Of a stretch of 64,000 nucleotides of DNA, positions 32,401 to 40,677 are shown piece by piece; position 1 is the stretch's first letter, and the number at the start of each line of letters is the position of its first letter. Under the pieces are notes generated by a model. The model had not been told where the DNA came from. It did no database searches and saw only the letters and a program-made list of their open reading frames with translations. The position numbers and the translations under genes were made by a program. The DNA comes from Molanna angustata. Its lineage: Eukaryota > Arthropoda > Insecta > Trichoptera > Molannidae. The DNA lies in contig OY754978.1 of the NCBI GenBank assembly GCA_963576475.1, positions 1,785,364-1,849,363 of the forward strand, given 5' to 3'.

Positions 32401-33973
32401 CGCGAAAATAAGCTCCGTTTCATCCAAGAGATTGGATGCTGGGCGTCCCAAATGTAACTGAAATTTAAAACAGATAAACATTGAAATAAGCTTTATAAAT
32501 AAACAATCATATATTAATACGATATAAGTACCAAAAAGAAAAACAAACAAGAAATAACAAAATTTGTTTTGTAGGTACTAACTTTATTTTCATCGTTTTG
32601 ATTATAATTTACTTTATTCGAATAGATTATCGCTATTTTTATTGTATTGATTTTGATTTACTTTATTTGAATACTATTGTTTTTTTATTTAGGTACTGTA
32701 TTTGAATAGTTTTGATTTAATTTACTCTATTTTTATTGTTTTGTTTTTAATTTACATTATGTGAATAGTTTTGTTTTTGATTTAATTTATTTGAATAGTT
32801 TAGTTTTTTATTTACTCATTTTTTAATGTTATGTTTTGATTTACTTTATTTGAATACATTTGTTTTTTCTTACCTACTATATTTGAATAATTTTGTTTTT
32901 GATTTAGGTACTTAATTTTCATTGTTTTTTTTATTTACTTTTTTGAATAGTTTTGTTTTTATTTTAGTAAATTTTAATTGTTTTGTTTAAGATTTAATTT
33001 ATTTCAAATGTTTTGTTATTTATTCATTGTATTCAATTTGTTTTGTTTTTATTTAAAATTAAACTTTCATATCTGTTTTTTGATCGAATAAACACGATAT
33101 GGTTATAAATAGGAATTCCCTTGCACTATTACGCATATAACCCAAAATTAACATGGATATATATTTTAATCTTACGTCCATTAACGAAACTACATATTAT
33201 AATTTTACGTAGAAATATCTCTTATCATTTGTTTTATTTTTTTATCTTTTACTATCGAATGTTTCGTAGAATATTAATTAAATTCCGAACATTTTATCAA
33301 ATTTACATAATAGCATCATGTTGATAATTATTTTCGTAAATGCAAGTATGTTATAAAGGAAGGTTATTTGATTATATAAATCATAAGATTAATAATTATC
33401 ATGATAATTAATGTGGGTTATGCATTCAGCCATTTTATATTTTCATTATTTTTTATTTAAGATATAATTTATCAATTGGAGTATGAAATATAGATACTTA
33501 GTTCAATTCTAAATACGAATTAAAATTTGAATGAACATAATATAGTCATTTTACATTAAAACAAAAATGTGTTTAACAGAACTGTCACTTTAAACAATAT
33601 GATTTTCTTTTGTCATTTTAATCATATTGTTCTTCGTTTATTTTATTCAATCTCTAGAACATTAAAAAAAAACATAGGATTAATAAATTTGGCTCAATCT
33701 TAACTGATATTGAGATAATAGTGCACCCTATACAAATCACATAGTACACAACACACACACTCACACAGATACATTGCTATGAAACTTTCAGAATACAATC
33801 TCAGCTAAATATATGTACTAGTTGATAATATGCAATAAAAAATAACGTTAAATATTGCGAAGTCACAACTCCGCACTATATCCCCTTGGAATAGTGATTA
33901 ATAAAACTACATGATTAATTGTTTAATCAATTCTAACCTCGTCTAGAGAATATTGTTTCTTTCCAGAAGTCAT
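20374..33973 (-). CDS. GST-A: delta/epsilon-class glutathione S-transferase
   Basis: A cytosolic GST expected to conjugate glutathione to xenobiotics. Five core exons (29632-29491, 28791-28733, 26665-26524, 24121-23928, 20488-20374) join with consensus splice sites and matching phases to about 216 codons, the usual family length. Motifs are NDMSPPCRS (catalytic Ser), NPQHTIPLL (cis-Pro), WDSHAI (glutathione-binding Asp-Ser) and ETIADLCCVATV (helix-6 capping box). The core lacks its own ATG. Two upstream exons (33973-33938 and 32457-32402) fit in phase and would add an unusual 31-residue N-terminal extension, but a small undetected first exon is also possible. The introns hold tandem arrays, LINE pieces, an inverted-repeat element and broken copies of its own exon. 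No inactivating change was seen in the core exons. Confidence 0.88.
20525..20580 (-). mobile_element. LINE 3' terminus
   Basis: On the minus strand this reads AGCACTCTAAATAGGGTGAA then TTGCCATATATAAC and an A-rich run. It is the same 3' end as the LINE at 16865-17135. It is in the last intron of GST-A. Confidence 0.65.
20581..21127. other. Intron DNA, nothing recognised
   Basis: No coding similarity beyond a short open stretch. Probably old repeat remains. Confidence 0.5.
21128..21410 (+). mobile_element. LINE RT C-terminal fragment
   Basis: Plus-strand frame with KGPLKWNKLPLDIRGAPSID and TFGRILKTGTYI, the typical WN-LP-IR-A-F--LK ending of CR1/jockey-like polymerases. A short A/T-rich tail follows. 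It is in the last intron of GST-A. Confidence 0.7.
21418..21750 (-). mobile_element. LINE RT C-terminal fragment (CECG motif)
   Basis: Two overlapping minus-strand frames give SLLNSVDKISGDWTLERHHG and LRHQMQKKLQRWGYLSASDD, then RCECGATLDDSHLLMCP. The last is the Cys-His finger found at the end of several non-LTR polymerases. A frameshift lies between the parts, so it is dead. Confidence 0.72.
21990..22060 (-). mobile_element. LINE 3' terminus with TAAAATAAAAT tail
   Basis: The minus strand reads TTATAGGGTGAGTTGCC and then A-rich repeats, a diverged version of the 3' end at 17110 and 20560. A 38-bp stretch next to it (21967-22005) recurs at 22725-22762. Confidence 0.55.
22278..22510 (-). mobile_element. 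RTE-like LINE RT C-terminus
   Basis: The minus-strand frame contains GHIARKEPDCLEKLVVMGSV and EGRRSRGRSPTRWSDLVKS, followed by the WRPAI motif. This is the characteristic end of the endonuclease/reverse transcriptase of RTE-type elements. It is fused upstream to a different LINE type at about 22510, so it is a composite of two insertions. Confidence 0.8.
22511..22745 (-). mobile_element. I-like LINE RT C-terminus
   Basis: The minus strand gives ISRMRIGHCLIA then INIKDSPVCSCGEEVETIDH and LFFKCPTHHN. This matches the layout at the end of the intact LINE in this window (CRIRMGHCCTREHL...CECMIGDETLDHLFLEC). It is broken by one stop and by its junction to the RTE fragment. Confidence 0.78.
22765..23897. 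mobile_element. TA-flanked 1.13-kb non-autonomous inverted-repeat transposon
   Basis: The ends are inverted repeats, GGGTCAATGTGGCAACAGTG continuing AATCATG on the left, and the mirror image on the right with one mismatch seen. TA flanks both sides (22763-22764 and 23898-23899), the hallmark of Tc1/mariner-type insertion. There is no transposase ORF. The interior repeats CAGTGAATC/CAGTGGATC and GTACACAGTG motifs in both orientations (near 22930-22990, 23455-23510 and 23860-23885). It is in the intron after the GST-A C-domain exon. Confidence 0.85.
23928..24121 (-). CDS. GST-A exon of the helical C-domain
   Basis: 194 nt, T-rich TAG acceptor and GTGAGA donor, encoding FPLLNKQSSSIADSAIEKVN, LDKMLEETPWLAGASETIAD and LCCVATVSSLHEMLPILPE plus two bases. 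It contains the WLAG...ADLCC signature of insect GSTs. A TA-flanked inverted-repeat element ends 31 bp from it. Confidence 0.9.
24186..24732 (+). mobile_element. Possible LINE 3' end with A tail
   Basis: Non-coding stretch ending AGCCTCTATTGGTGGCTGTG then CCTTATT and a run of 10 A. The shape is that of a LINE 3' UTR and tail. No protein motif or duplication was found. Confidence 0.4.
25018..26430 (+). repeat. Dispersed repeat family DR-A, longest copy
   Basis: This starts GTCAGGATAGGATAGTATGG and includes AATTCAATTTTTATAAAAAT, GGAGTGTTTCGAC, GAGATATATGAAAAAAT and ATGCTGCGAAGCATCTAA. It ends near AAATTGACAGTTGG. Parts recur at 31180-31615 (reverse), 31619-32240 (forward) and 63833-64000 (forward, off the edge). 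There is no ORF. A palindromic insert lies at 25575-25853. Family type is unknown. Confidence 0.75.
25575..25853. repeat. Palindromic insert with three arms
   Basis: Arms of about 80 bp, each containing AATTTGGTTCAATTGAACC and TCTTATTCTGAAATTCAAAT. The first (25577-25660) is inverted against the second (25666-25742); a third arm (25760-25851) repeats the second. It is a fold-back MITE-like structure inside DR-A. Confidence 0.8.
26524..26665 (-). CDS. GST-A exon at domain linker
   Basis: 142 nt between TAG acceptor and GTAAGT donor, encoding HAISAYLVTSYGRTDDLYPR and onward through RLHFDSSILFPSLVNIV. Two damaged copies of this exon lie just upstream of it (26700-27485). Confidence 0.9.
26700..26772 (-). 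pseudogene. Damaged duplicate of GST-A exon (copy 2, left part)
   Basis: It matches the GST-A exon at 26524-26665 around TDDLYPREP but has a 2-base deletion that breaks the frame. It is cut by a LINE insertion at AAGATG; its other part is 27374-27428. Confidence 0.85.
26773..27373 (+). mobile_element. 5'-truncated LINE inserted in a duplicated GST exon
   Basis: 601 bp with the duplication AAGATG on both sides (26767-26772 and 27374-27379). It codes for the end of a reverse transcriptase (LLFAIP-like, NSFLRRYSWKLYNSV, ATYKRKLFNVV, stop at 27016-27018), then a 3' UTR and an A-rich tail. Part of the UTR recurs at 10480-10600. The intact target across the site restores the exon copy. Confidence 0.85.
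27374..27428 (-). pseudogene. Damaged duplicate of GST-A exon (copy 2, right part)
   Basis: Encodes the 5' end of the exon copy (HAMSAYLVTS) with a changed acceptor context (TAG then GC). With 26700-26772 it forms one duplicated exon split by the LINE. Confidence 0.82.
27429..27490 (-). pseudogene. Third, truncated copy of the same GST-A exon
   Basis: DDLYPREPWRRTIVDQRLHL followed by DTI and a stop. It is in frame but truncated at both ends and without splice sites. Confidence 0.8.
27530..27840 (+). mobile_element. LINE RT C-terminal fragment
   Basis: Plus-strand frame with NCPLRHTRNPLPFKLPICKT then NYLQNTFIHRTCNNF, close to CPLRSTISNELFAIPMCKTN in the LINE at 26773. It is therefore a related family member, also 5'-truncated. 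Confidence 0.72.
27841..28088. other. AT-rich intron DNA, nothing recognised
   Basis: Only TATT-rich low-complexity sequence was seen. Confidence 0.5.
28089..28683. repeat. 38-bp tandem repeat, about 15.6 copies
   Basis: Unit ATTCCTTATCCATATTTGTC plus TGATTTTMTATCTCTCTA, nearly identical, with an A/C variant position. It is adjacent to the cis-proline exon of GST-A, about 50 bp past its donor site. Confidence 0.95.
28733..28791 (-). CDS. GST-A exon with cis-proline
   Basis: 59 nt, acceptor ATTTCAG and donor GTAATT, encoding KNPQHTIPLLEETGFTVWD plus two bases of the serine codon completed by the next exon. It sits immediately beside the 38-bp tandem array. Confidence 0.9.
28792..29490. other. 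GST-A intron, nothing recognised
   Basis: AT-rich, without coding or repeat signals that I can support. Confidence 0.5.
29491..29632 (-). CDS. GST-A exon with catalytic serine
   Basis: Encodes QVPVLYMNDMSPPCRSVMMV to MTPEYLK. The acceptor could be AACAG (exon from 29632, in phase with the tentative upstream exon) or the GCAG four bases later (exon from 29628). The donor is GTAATG. It matches GST-B exon 1 in end point and phase. Confidence 0.85.
29775..30020. repeat. Palindromic MITE-like element
   Basis: Inverted arms of roughly 90 bp (29775-29875 and 29917-30016) share AACCAGGAACTC, ACCTACAGGGCTTACG and CCTGTCATC in opposite orientation around a 40-bp centre. There is no ORF, and no target duplication could be fixed. 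Confidence 0.8.
30223..30907. repeat. 42-bp tandem repeat, about 16 copies
   Basis: Unit GAAATATTTTATATATTTCT plus GTTAAAATGCAGCAATTACAAT, period 42. It is almost perfectly homogeneous, with a C-to-T variant near 30772 and a T-to-A variant near 30833. It is in the GST-A intron upstream of the catalytic-serine exon. Confidence 0.95.
31109..31178. repeat. 31-bp-arm hairpin
   Basis: ATGAGCAAAAGTCTTGCAGA and its continuation is followed after 7 bp by its reverse complement with one mismatch. It lies where the reverse DR-A copy begins. Confidence 0.8.
31180..31615 (-). repeat. Dispersed repeat DR-A, reverse copy
   Basis: Reverse orientation relative to 25018-26430. It shares ATGCTGCGAAGCCTCGAAG, ATAGACCGTGCATACAAATC and AGTTCTCTTGAA near its right-hand part, and ACATAAATTTATCATAAAAA and CAATTTTTATA near the other. 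With the next copy it forms a head-to-head inverted pair. Confidence 0.7.
31619..32240 (+). repeat. Dispersed repeat DR-A, forward copy
   Basis: It starts with CTAGTTGGGGTGTTTC, as the 63833 copy does, and includes GAGATATATGGAAAAATG, ATGCTGCGAAGCCTCTAAG and a CTTGAATAATCGACACTTGG end. It is inverted relative to 31180-31615, with only a few bases between. Confidence 0.72.
32280..32400 (-). repeat. Dispersed repeat DR-B, partial reverse copy
   Basis: The minus strand matches the first block of 17696-17940 (GACATATCCCACA type, then a CAGCGAC/TAGCGAC and GTGCGGG block). It directly follows the donor site of the tentative GST-A exon 2. Confidence 0.6.
32402..32457 (-). CDS. GST-A, tentative exon 2
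   Basis: 56 nt between a good acceptor (TTTAAATTTCAG) and a strong donor (GTAAGT), encoding LHLGRPASNLLDETELIF plus two bases. Those two bases plus the first base of the next exon make an alanine codon, keeping the GST frame. It has no known domain. Confidence 0.4.
32458..33937. other. Very AT-rich stretch, no genes
   Basis: From about 32570 to 33080 it is a diffuse repetition of TTTTGATTTA/TTTGAATAGTTTTG-like phrases, an old degenerate simple repeat. The rest holds only short chance frames. Confidence 0.6.
33938..33973 (-). CDS. GST-A, tentative exon 1
   Basis: ATG followed by MTSGKKQYSLDE, then a usable donor GTTAGA. It is phase 0 and open into the next tentative exon. No family motif supports it; the evidence is only position, start codon and phase. 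Confidence 0.35.
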
Positions 33974-34595
33974 ATTGTTCAGGCGATATGTTGAATTCAA
34001 AACAACCTGAAATCAACTAAACTGAAAGTAGATTGTGACTACCTATAGAATATTGCTTTCTGTGTCATCTGTCAAATGTATATCAACCTACGAAGGTATA
34101 ATATAACGAGTCCCTCCCATTGAACTTATATCAATTTTTAAAAACATTTATTGATGTTCTTGCAAGGGCAACACTAATAGACGCTTTGAAGGTTGTAAAG
34201 GAAATATAAGTTAATCACCATACGTACTATGTTTCAAATGTTTATTTTAAGATTAAAATCGCATTTTTTTTATTTGTATTCTAAGATTTGCATTTATCTG
34301 ATTATATTCAAATATGTGTGTATTCATTTATAAAACACACAGACTTTTTTAATCGACCCTTCCTATATCTTACTTAGGTACCTATCAATTTACCTCTCCA
34401 CTCTACATCTTTTCTACCAAATTTCACTCATGAATTTGATTAATATTTACCTTGGAATTCTTTTGGAATAAAATTTTCTAAGTTATTAAATATATTTACT
34501 AAGTAATTAGTAATTTTCTAAGTAAGAAGCGTTAACTTTGTGGAAATATATTGTAAAAAATAATTTTAAGAGAAGAGGACGATAGTTCTTGAAAC
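33974..34595. other. Region upstream of GST-A, nothing recognised
   Basis: This would contain the GST-A promoter if the tentative first exon is right. An acceptor-like TTTCAG near 34000-34008 on the minus strand could end a 5' UTR intron. No core promoter motif is convincing. Confidence 0.35.
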
Positions 34596-35318
34596 TATCT
34601 AGTACCTAGTGTTATCTAGTACCTAGTGTTATCTAGTACCTAGTGTTATCTAGTACCTAGTGTTATCTAGTACCTAGTGTTATCTAGTACCTAGTGTTAT
34701 CTAGTACCTAGTGTTATCTAGTACCTAGTGTTATCTAGTACCTAGTGTTATCTAGTACCTAGTGTTATCTAGTACCTAGTGTTATCTAGTACCTAGTGTT
34801 ATCTAGTACCTAGTGTTATCTAGTACCTAGTGTTATCTAGTACCTAGTGTTATCTAGTACCTAGTGTTATCTAGTACCTAGTGTTATCTAGTACCTAGTG
34901 TTATCTAGTACCTAGTGTTATCTAGTACCTAGTGTTATCTAGTACCTAGTGTTATCTAGTACCTAGTGTTATCTAGTACCTAGTGTTATCTAGTACCTAG
35001 TGTTATCTAGTACCTAGTGTTATCTAGTACCTAGTGTTATCTAGTACCTAGTGTTATCTAGTACCTAGTGTTATCTAGTACCTAGTGTTATCTAGTACCT
35101 AGTGTTATCTAGTACCTAGTGTTATCTAGTACCTAGTGTTATCTAGTACCTAGTGTTATCTAGTACCTAGTGTTATCTAGTACCTAGTGTTATCTAGTAC
35201 CTAGTGTTATCTAGTACCTAGTGTTATCTAGTACCTAGTGTTATCTAGTACCTAGTGTTATCTAGTACCTAGTGTTATCTAGTACCTAGTGTTATCTAGT
35301 ACCTAGTGTTATCTAGTA
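34596..35318. repeat. 17-bp satellite, about 42 copies
   Basis: Unit TATCTAGTACCTAGTGT, period 17, essentially perfect over more than 700 bp. The unit contains the near-palindrome CTAGTACCTAG. Such homogeneity implies recent expansion or strong homogenisation. Confidence 0.97.
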
Positions 35319-35499
35319 CGAACGAGTGGAAATAAACAAAGTTATGTAGGTAGTTATTTTAATATTAATTAATTTAAACTGTGAAGTCCGGAAAATCATC
35401 AGTCTAATCCGGGGTCCAATAGGGCGAAACAGTTAAAATGCCTGTTGGTTCTTTTTTTTATTATTTATTTATAAATTTATAGTAAAATAATAATGGTTA

Positions 35500-36170
35500 T
35501 ATTTATTTATTTATTTATTTATACATCTTCTTGAACATAATATAAACAAATATAATTGTACACTGGCGGGCTTATAGCCATTAGGCAATTTCTTCCAACC
35601 AACCAGATTACAAAGTATGACAACATTGTGTATGTACAACAGCAAATAAAAAAGAGTAAAAGAAATCAGATAAAATACGTATAACACTTAAATACTATTA
35701 AACAAAAAAAAATTATAATTCATAGCAATAAAAAGGATATGGTAAGGACAGGAGAGGAAATCGGGATCAGGTGTTCAAGGATAAATATTCCTTCTTTAGT
35801 TTTTTCTTGAAAATACTAAGTGAGTTAGACGACGCAATATCCGGACCAAGGCTATTCCATAATCTTGCTGATTGTACTTCGAACGAAGAGCTGAGAAATT
35901 CTGTATTATGGATAGGTATGGATAGTGTTGTACGTTCAGCAGATCGGAGTGGAAGTCCATGATTGGATAAATAAGTGAATTTGCTTTTTAGGTACTGTGG
36001 CAGGTTTGGGTTCGAGAGAATATTGTACAATAGTGACAAAATGTGTATATTGCGCCGCTGGCGTATCCTGGGCCAACAAAGAAGATTGCGGATATATTCC
36101 GGAAAAAAGAAATATAAATTATGTTCTTTATATGGCGTAGGTATAGGGCCCTGTAAAACTACAGGCTACT
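35500..36170 (-). mobile_element. LINE 3' fragment with (ATTT)n tail
   Basis: On the minus strand the frame contains PRIRQRRNIHILSLLYNILS, RTTLSIPIHNTEFLSSSFEV and QSARLWNSLGPDIASSNSLS, ending near 35767. This is the polymerase C-terminus of a jockey/CR1-like LINE. The 3' UTR includes GGCTATAAGCCCGCCAGTG and ends in TAAATAAATAAATA repeats. Confidence 0.8.
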
Positions 36171-36379
36171 GATAAAGAGGTAAAGTGCATGGAACGAATA
36201 ATAATGTTTAATAATTTATTAAAAACAATATAATTCGATTTCGATACTTAACAGGGGTTTATTTAAGCATAGCTAAGCATAAATGCTTGTGCTATAGGGG
36301 AACAAATACGGTCGTGGAAGTTGTTTAATATTTCCCAAGAACATCAGCCTTGGCCTACTCCATTATTTATACATATCAA

Positions 36380-36880
36380 AGAGCACCTTTTGAATTTGTA
36401 TGTAATGCAATCATAGTACCTACTTTGACATATGCCAGTGAAACATGGACGTAGCAAAAGATGCACAAAATTATAATAAATGCTGTAGAAATTATATCAC
36501 TAAGAAGAGTATGTAATAGAACGATATATGATATATGGAAAGAATACAAGATAAAGAAGAATATTATAAGTAAAATGAAAGTTAATGCCTTGAGGTGGTT
36601 TGGGAATATTGAAAGAATGAACTATGAACGACAGACCAAAAAAAAACATGGGTGTAAGATATGGAGTGAATTGCCCACAGGCCGCCACAGAATCGGATGT
36701 CATGACCATGTGAATGATATTTTGAAAGAAGGAAACATATGAAGCATGAACAATCGACTAGCATGTTTGAAACGATGAATGGATGTAAAGGAAGTCAGGA
36801 ATGTGTGCAAAAATTGAGGAGTTTGGCTTTTTTCCTGCTTAACCCGTAAGGGACGTGACATGATGGTATGTATATATATT
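36380..36880 (+). mobile_element. LINE 3' fragment, YASETWT family
   Basis: Plus-strand pieces are VPTLTYASETWT, NAVEIISLRRVCNRTIYDIW, ALRWFGNIERMNYERQTKK and HDHVNDILKEGN, then NNRLACLKR. It is the same family as 12065-12785. The frame has stops and a frameshift. Confidence 0.8.
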
Positions 36881-37439
36881 TTGAACAAGGGTCTAAAAGT
36901 ATGCAAGTAAAAAGTCAATAATACCTACATATTATGTTGCATTTACGTGAGAAGAACAAGGCCATTGTAAGATCTAATTGCATATTCATTTATTCTCAAT
37001 TGTATTCGATCAATATACGACACGACAAGACTATAGGACAATCAAATAAAAATAAATATAGAGGAAGGTATACCTATATGTAGATGAATATCTGACAACA
37101 TCACAACATAAATATGCTTTCGAGGATTTTCAAGTGTGAATAATATAACGGCTGGAATGAGATGTGTTTTTACTATTTCCTAGGCAATCATCATTTCCGT
37201 ACTAAAATATCGATCGAAAAGTTACGATAAATTATTTTTTTTCTTTTAAGAGGGCTATGGATTGCAATTGTTGGATCCAGCACAGGATTTTTTATGATAA
37301 ATTTATGTGTTTAACTATTTTCAATTTATTGCGAGGCCGTACTTCTGTTATCGGTGACACTTGATTTTACCCCCCTGAGAGTCGGACGTCTTGAAGTACA
37401 ATTAAGAGAAACGTGAGTGACACTCTACTAAACATCTGA
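36881..37439. other. AT-rich DNA with a small DR-A piece
   Basis: A fragment near 37285-37325 (TTTTATGATAAATTTATGTG) matches DR-A. Nothing else was recognised. Confidence 0.45.
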
Positions 37440-37835
37440 CAAAACCGCTGGACGACCTGTCTAGTTGGTAGAGTTACCTTCTTATTTTTTCCTGACGTGA
37501 CGTCGCGACTGAAATCTCCTTGGGTTGTTCCAGATTTTCGGACTTCTCAATTTCTCAAAGGACACGGTAATTTTAAAAGCTATCTCCATCGCTTCAACAT
37601 TGCTCCCTCTTCCTCATGTCAGTTTTGTCAATGTCCGGACCAAATTTCGGATCACATCCCACGGGAGTGTTACCACCCAATTGTGTCCTCTTACAGATCG
37701 GAGCTACTCGTTGCTGTCCGTGGACATGCGGACTTGAAGAACAATTATAAACCCTTCAAACGATTTTGCTATAGATACGGTGCCTTATTATCCGAAGATT
37801 CCCACTGACTTGTTTGTTTCCAGAAATAATAATAA
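37440..37835 (+). mobile_element. LINE RT C-terminal fragment (GHGNFKSYLHRF motif)
   Basis: The frame gives TTCLVGRVTFLFFPDVTSRL, SQFLKGHGNFKSYLHRFNIA, CQFCQCPDQISDHIPRECYH and a stop at 37806-37808. This is the conserved end of a non-LTR polymerase with a Cys-His finger. An ATA/AAT-rich tail follows, which touches the tail of the next, opposite-strand LINE. Confidence 0.82.
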
Positions 37836-39441
37836 ATAATAATAATAAACCGTTTATTTATTGCCATTATTGTTACATCACATAAAAACAAAAAAAATAT
37901 ACAATTTTGAACTACAATGGACAACAAAAAGGCTATTGCTCAGCTGCGCACTACCACAGGTATCCCTGGAGTGCTGCTGATTTTCAGCAAACCCTTGGGA
38001 CAACACAAAACATTGAGGACAGACCACATGTCATAAACTATAAGAATTTAATAATAATTAAAAATAAAATGTATTTCTTCCTTCTCTTTTTTTACTGCTG
38101 GCACCCTTGTTGGTTTAATAAGCATATCTTGAAAAACTCTGCAAAGAGGTTCATTCTAGTTCAACTCATTCCAGTTCTTTGAGGAAGCATATCTAAAACT
38201 ACCCTCGAATGCGGAGGTTCGATTTCTGGGGAGAACGAGCAAATGGTCTCTCTGTCGCGTTGAGTGGACGTATAAGTCACGTGACCACTGTAGTCTGTCA
38301 AACAGATAGGAAGGAGAACGTTTCCCTATCACACTATGTAGTTGACAAAGAAAGTGCAGCTTCCTTCTGTTAGACATGTTCAGAATCCCGTGCCGATTAA
38401 GATAAGGTGATATGTGTGCTAGTCTAGGTATATTGAAGCAAAATCGCGCACATGCATTCTGTACGCGTTTTTGTGTTTTTTTTTTAACAGAGACGGACCA
38501 TATGTATATCGAATCCCCGTAGTCCAATATATCTGTAAGCAACCTGCGAACACCCGTTGCAATGTAAGGACGGATCTCATACAAAAGACGCAACCTCGAA
38601 AAGCACCATTGCTTTTTTTTATCAATGTGCTCCTCATATCTTAATCTTTCATCCAATATGATTTCGCGCCGATTTGACAAAAGGGATGATGTTACCATTT
38701 AGCTGAATTTTGTTGCTGCTGTTTTTCACAGCATTGATTTTATGCTGTTGGCGATTATTATTGCAATAGTTTTTTTGGGGTTAAGAGCTAGTGCATGGTC
38801 TTGTGCCCATGACAGAATTATTTCCAGGTAACTGTTCAACATACCCACAGCAGACCCTGCGTACATATGTGATTTGCAGAATGTGTATATGGCAAACAGC
38901 AACGGCCCAAGTATAGAACCCTGAGGAACTCCACGAGTCAGTTCAACAGCAGATGACAAAGTTTCGCCGCATGCTGTGCACTGCGTTCTGTACCGAAAAT
39001 AACTTTGAAACCATTCGACAGTGTCATATGCGAAACCAAAGTATCGTAACTTTTCAATTAGAAGTGGAATGCTTAACATGTCGAATGCTTTAGAGTAATC
39101 CAAAAGTACTAATATTGAGGTTTTTCCATCATCACCAGATGCATGCAAGTCGTCTGTAATACATTGCAACGCAGATGTGGTGCTATGGCCCTTGCGAAAC
39201 CCGGACTGATGAGGAGGCACTATTTCACTACTTGATCATAAACGACCTTTTCATGTACCTTCGAAAGTGTAGGAAGTATACTAATAGGTCTAAGATCGTT
39301 TAATCCCACAATAGGAGTATTTTTGGGAAGTGGTTTGACTATAGCATTTTTCCACGCCTCAGGTACAGTGCCGGATATTAGTGACTTATTTACTATGTTT
39401 GTAATAGTACCTAGAGCATGAGGTAAAATGAGTTTTATCAT
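37836..39441 (-). mobile_element. LINE with decayed reverse transcriptase
   Basis: The minus-strand blocks in order are PEAWKNAIVKPLPKNTPIVG, LRPISILPTLSKVHEK, HQSGFRKGHSTTSALQCITD, LVLLDYSKAFDMLSIPLLIE (motif A), LTRGVPQGSILGPLLFAIYT (motif B), LSWAQDHALALNPKKT, then thumb and C-terminal blocks RPYIATGVRRLL...CARFCFNIPRLAHI. The catalytic YADD is lost: where it should follow, the sequence reads SHMYAGSAVG. The frame is broken at 39220-39240 and 38700-38726. It is 5'-truncated; the 3' UTR runs to the (ATT)n run near 37836. Confidence 0.85.
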
Positions 39442-39498
39442 ATTAACGTTTATATTGTTACATTTGTTTTGATACTACTTATATGTTTTGCTATGGAC

Positions 39499-39750
39499 CT
39501 TGGTCACTTCTCTGATGCCGTATATAGATCTTGGTCACTTCTCTGATGCCGTATATAGATCTTGGTCACTTCTCTGATGCCGTATATAGATCTTGGTTAC
39601 TTCTCTAGTCTGATGCCGTATATAGATCTTGGTCACTTCTCTGATGCCGTATATAGATCTTGGTCACTTCTCTGATGCCGTATATAGATCTTGGTCACTT
39701 CTCTGATGCCGTATATAGATCTTGGTCACTTCTCTGATGCCCTATATATA
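39499..39750. repeat. 31-bp tandem repeat, about 8 copies
   Basis: Unit CTTGGTCACTTCTCTGATGC plus CGTATATAGAT. One copy has a T variant and a small insertion (near 39595-39612). It lies just upstream of the truncated LINE on its 5' side. Confidence 0.92.
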
Positions 39751-39978
39751 TGGATCTGAAGTCGTCGACAGTCCGCAAGTGTGAATCTCGACTTGCACAT
39801 GTTATTTTTGCACCATGGTGCCGAGATTGCTAATCTAGAGGGCTCCATGAGTACCATGAGCTACTCTTCGTGCCATGCATTGTTTTTTTTTGTTGTTTAT
39901 TCTAGCGTTCTGCGAAGGGGCCGTTGACACTCCCCATATTCGGAGCGGGTGGTCATTAATTTTTGTGTCAAGTAATAT
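39751..39978. other. Unclassified DNA flanking the PLE pair
   Basis: No coding match. The last bases, TCAAGTAATATA (near 39968-39979), recur at about 41565-41576 on the other side of the PLE pair and may be its target duplication. Confidence 0.5.
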
Positions 39979-40124
39979 ATATAATTAAATAAAATCTCTT
40001 AGTTTTTAACCACGTTGAGTATATTTATATGTCAACTAGTTTCGGAGACGTAACCGCTCCTTCGTCCGGACAAACTTATACTAAACTTAGATACTATGTA
40101 CATAATGTGACCCGTGTGCCTAAA

Positions 40125-40676
40125 TTATGTATCGGTAAGTTGATGGGCGGAGCTTACATTATTGAAAGCAGAGGTTGTCAACGGAAAAATATTAAATAAT
40201 GGAGTATTGTTTAAATGTACTTGATTATTAATTATTTTTTGTTTTGTATTTAAGGCTTTTTTTATTTCGAATGCCTCCAAGTTATCCAATCTTAAGCCCT
40301 CTTTATTTATATGCAAGATTTTATATCCCGTTTGATTATTGAAAGCATGATTATTTTCAATCAAGTGATTTGCAAACTCTGAGAAATTGTTACTTTTTAA
40401 ACATCTTAAATGCTCCTTTATTCTAATGTCAAAATTTCTACCTGTTTTACCTATATAAAAAAATTCGCAATCTTCACAATTTAATCTATAGACACCCGAA
40501 TTACTTAATACCGTGTCTTTATCTTTATTATTTTTTAAAAAAGTTCCTAGGTTATTACCAGTATAAAAGGCTGGTTTTAAATCTGGTGGTAAGTCTTTTA
40601 TTAGCATTGATTTTATTTTATCATTTATAAAAAGCATTCTCCGCCATTTTTGATCATTTGTGTTTATACATTCTTT
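40125..40676 (-). pseudogene. PLE-2 GIY-YIG endonuclease, left copy
   Basis: An open frame to the stop at 40125-40127. It carries SGVYRLNCEDCEFFYIGKTG (GIY-YIG core: GVY then FYIG), RNFDIRIKEHLRCLKSNN, then ANHLIENNHAF and GYKILHINKEGLRLDNLEAF. The domain nicks DNA for target-primed insertion in this element class. There is no RT because the copy is 5'-truncated at the arm end. Confidence 0.87.
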
Positions 40677-40677
40677 G

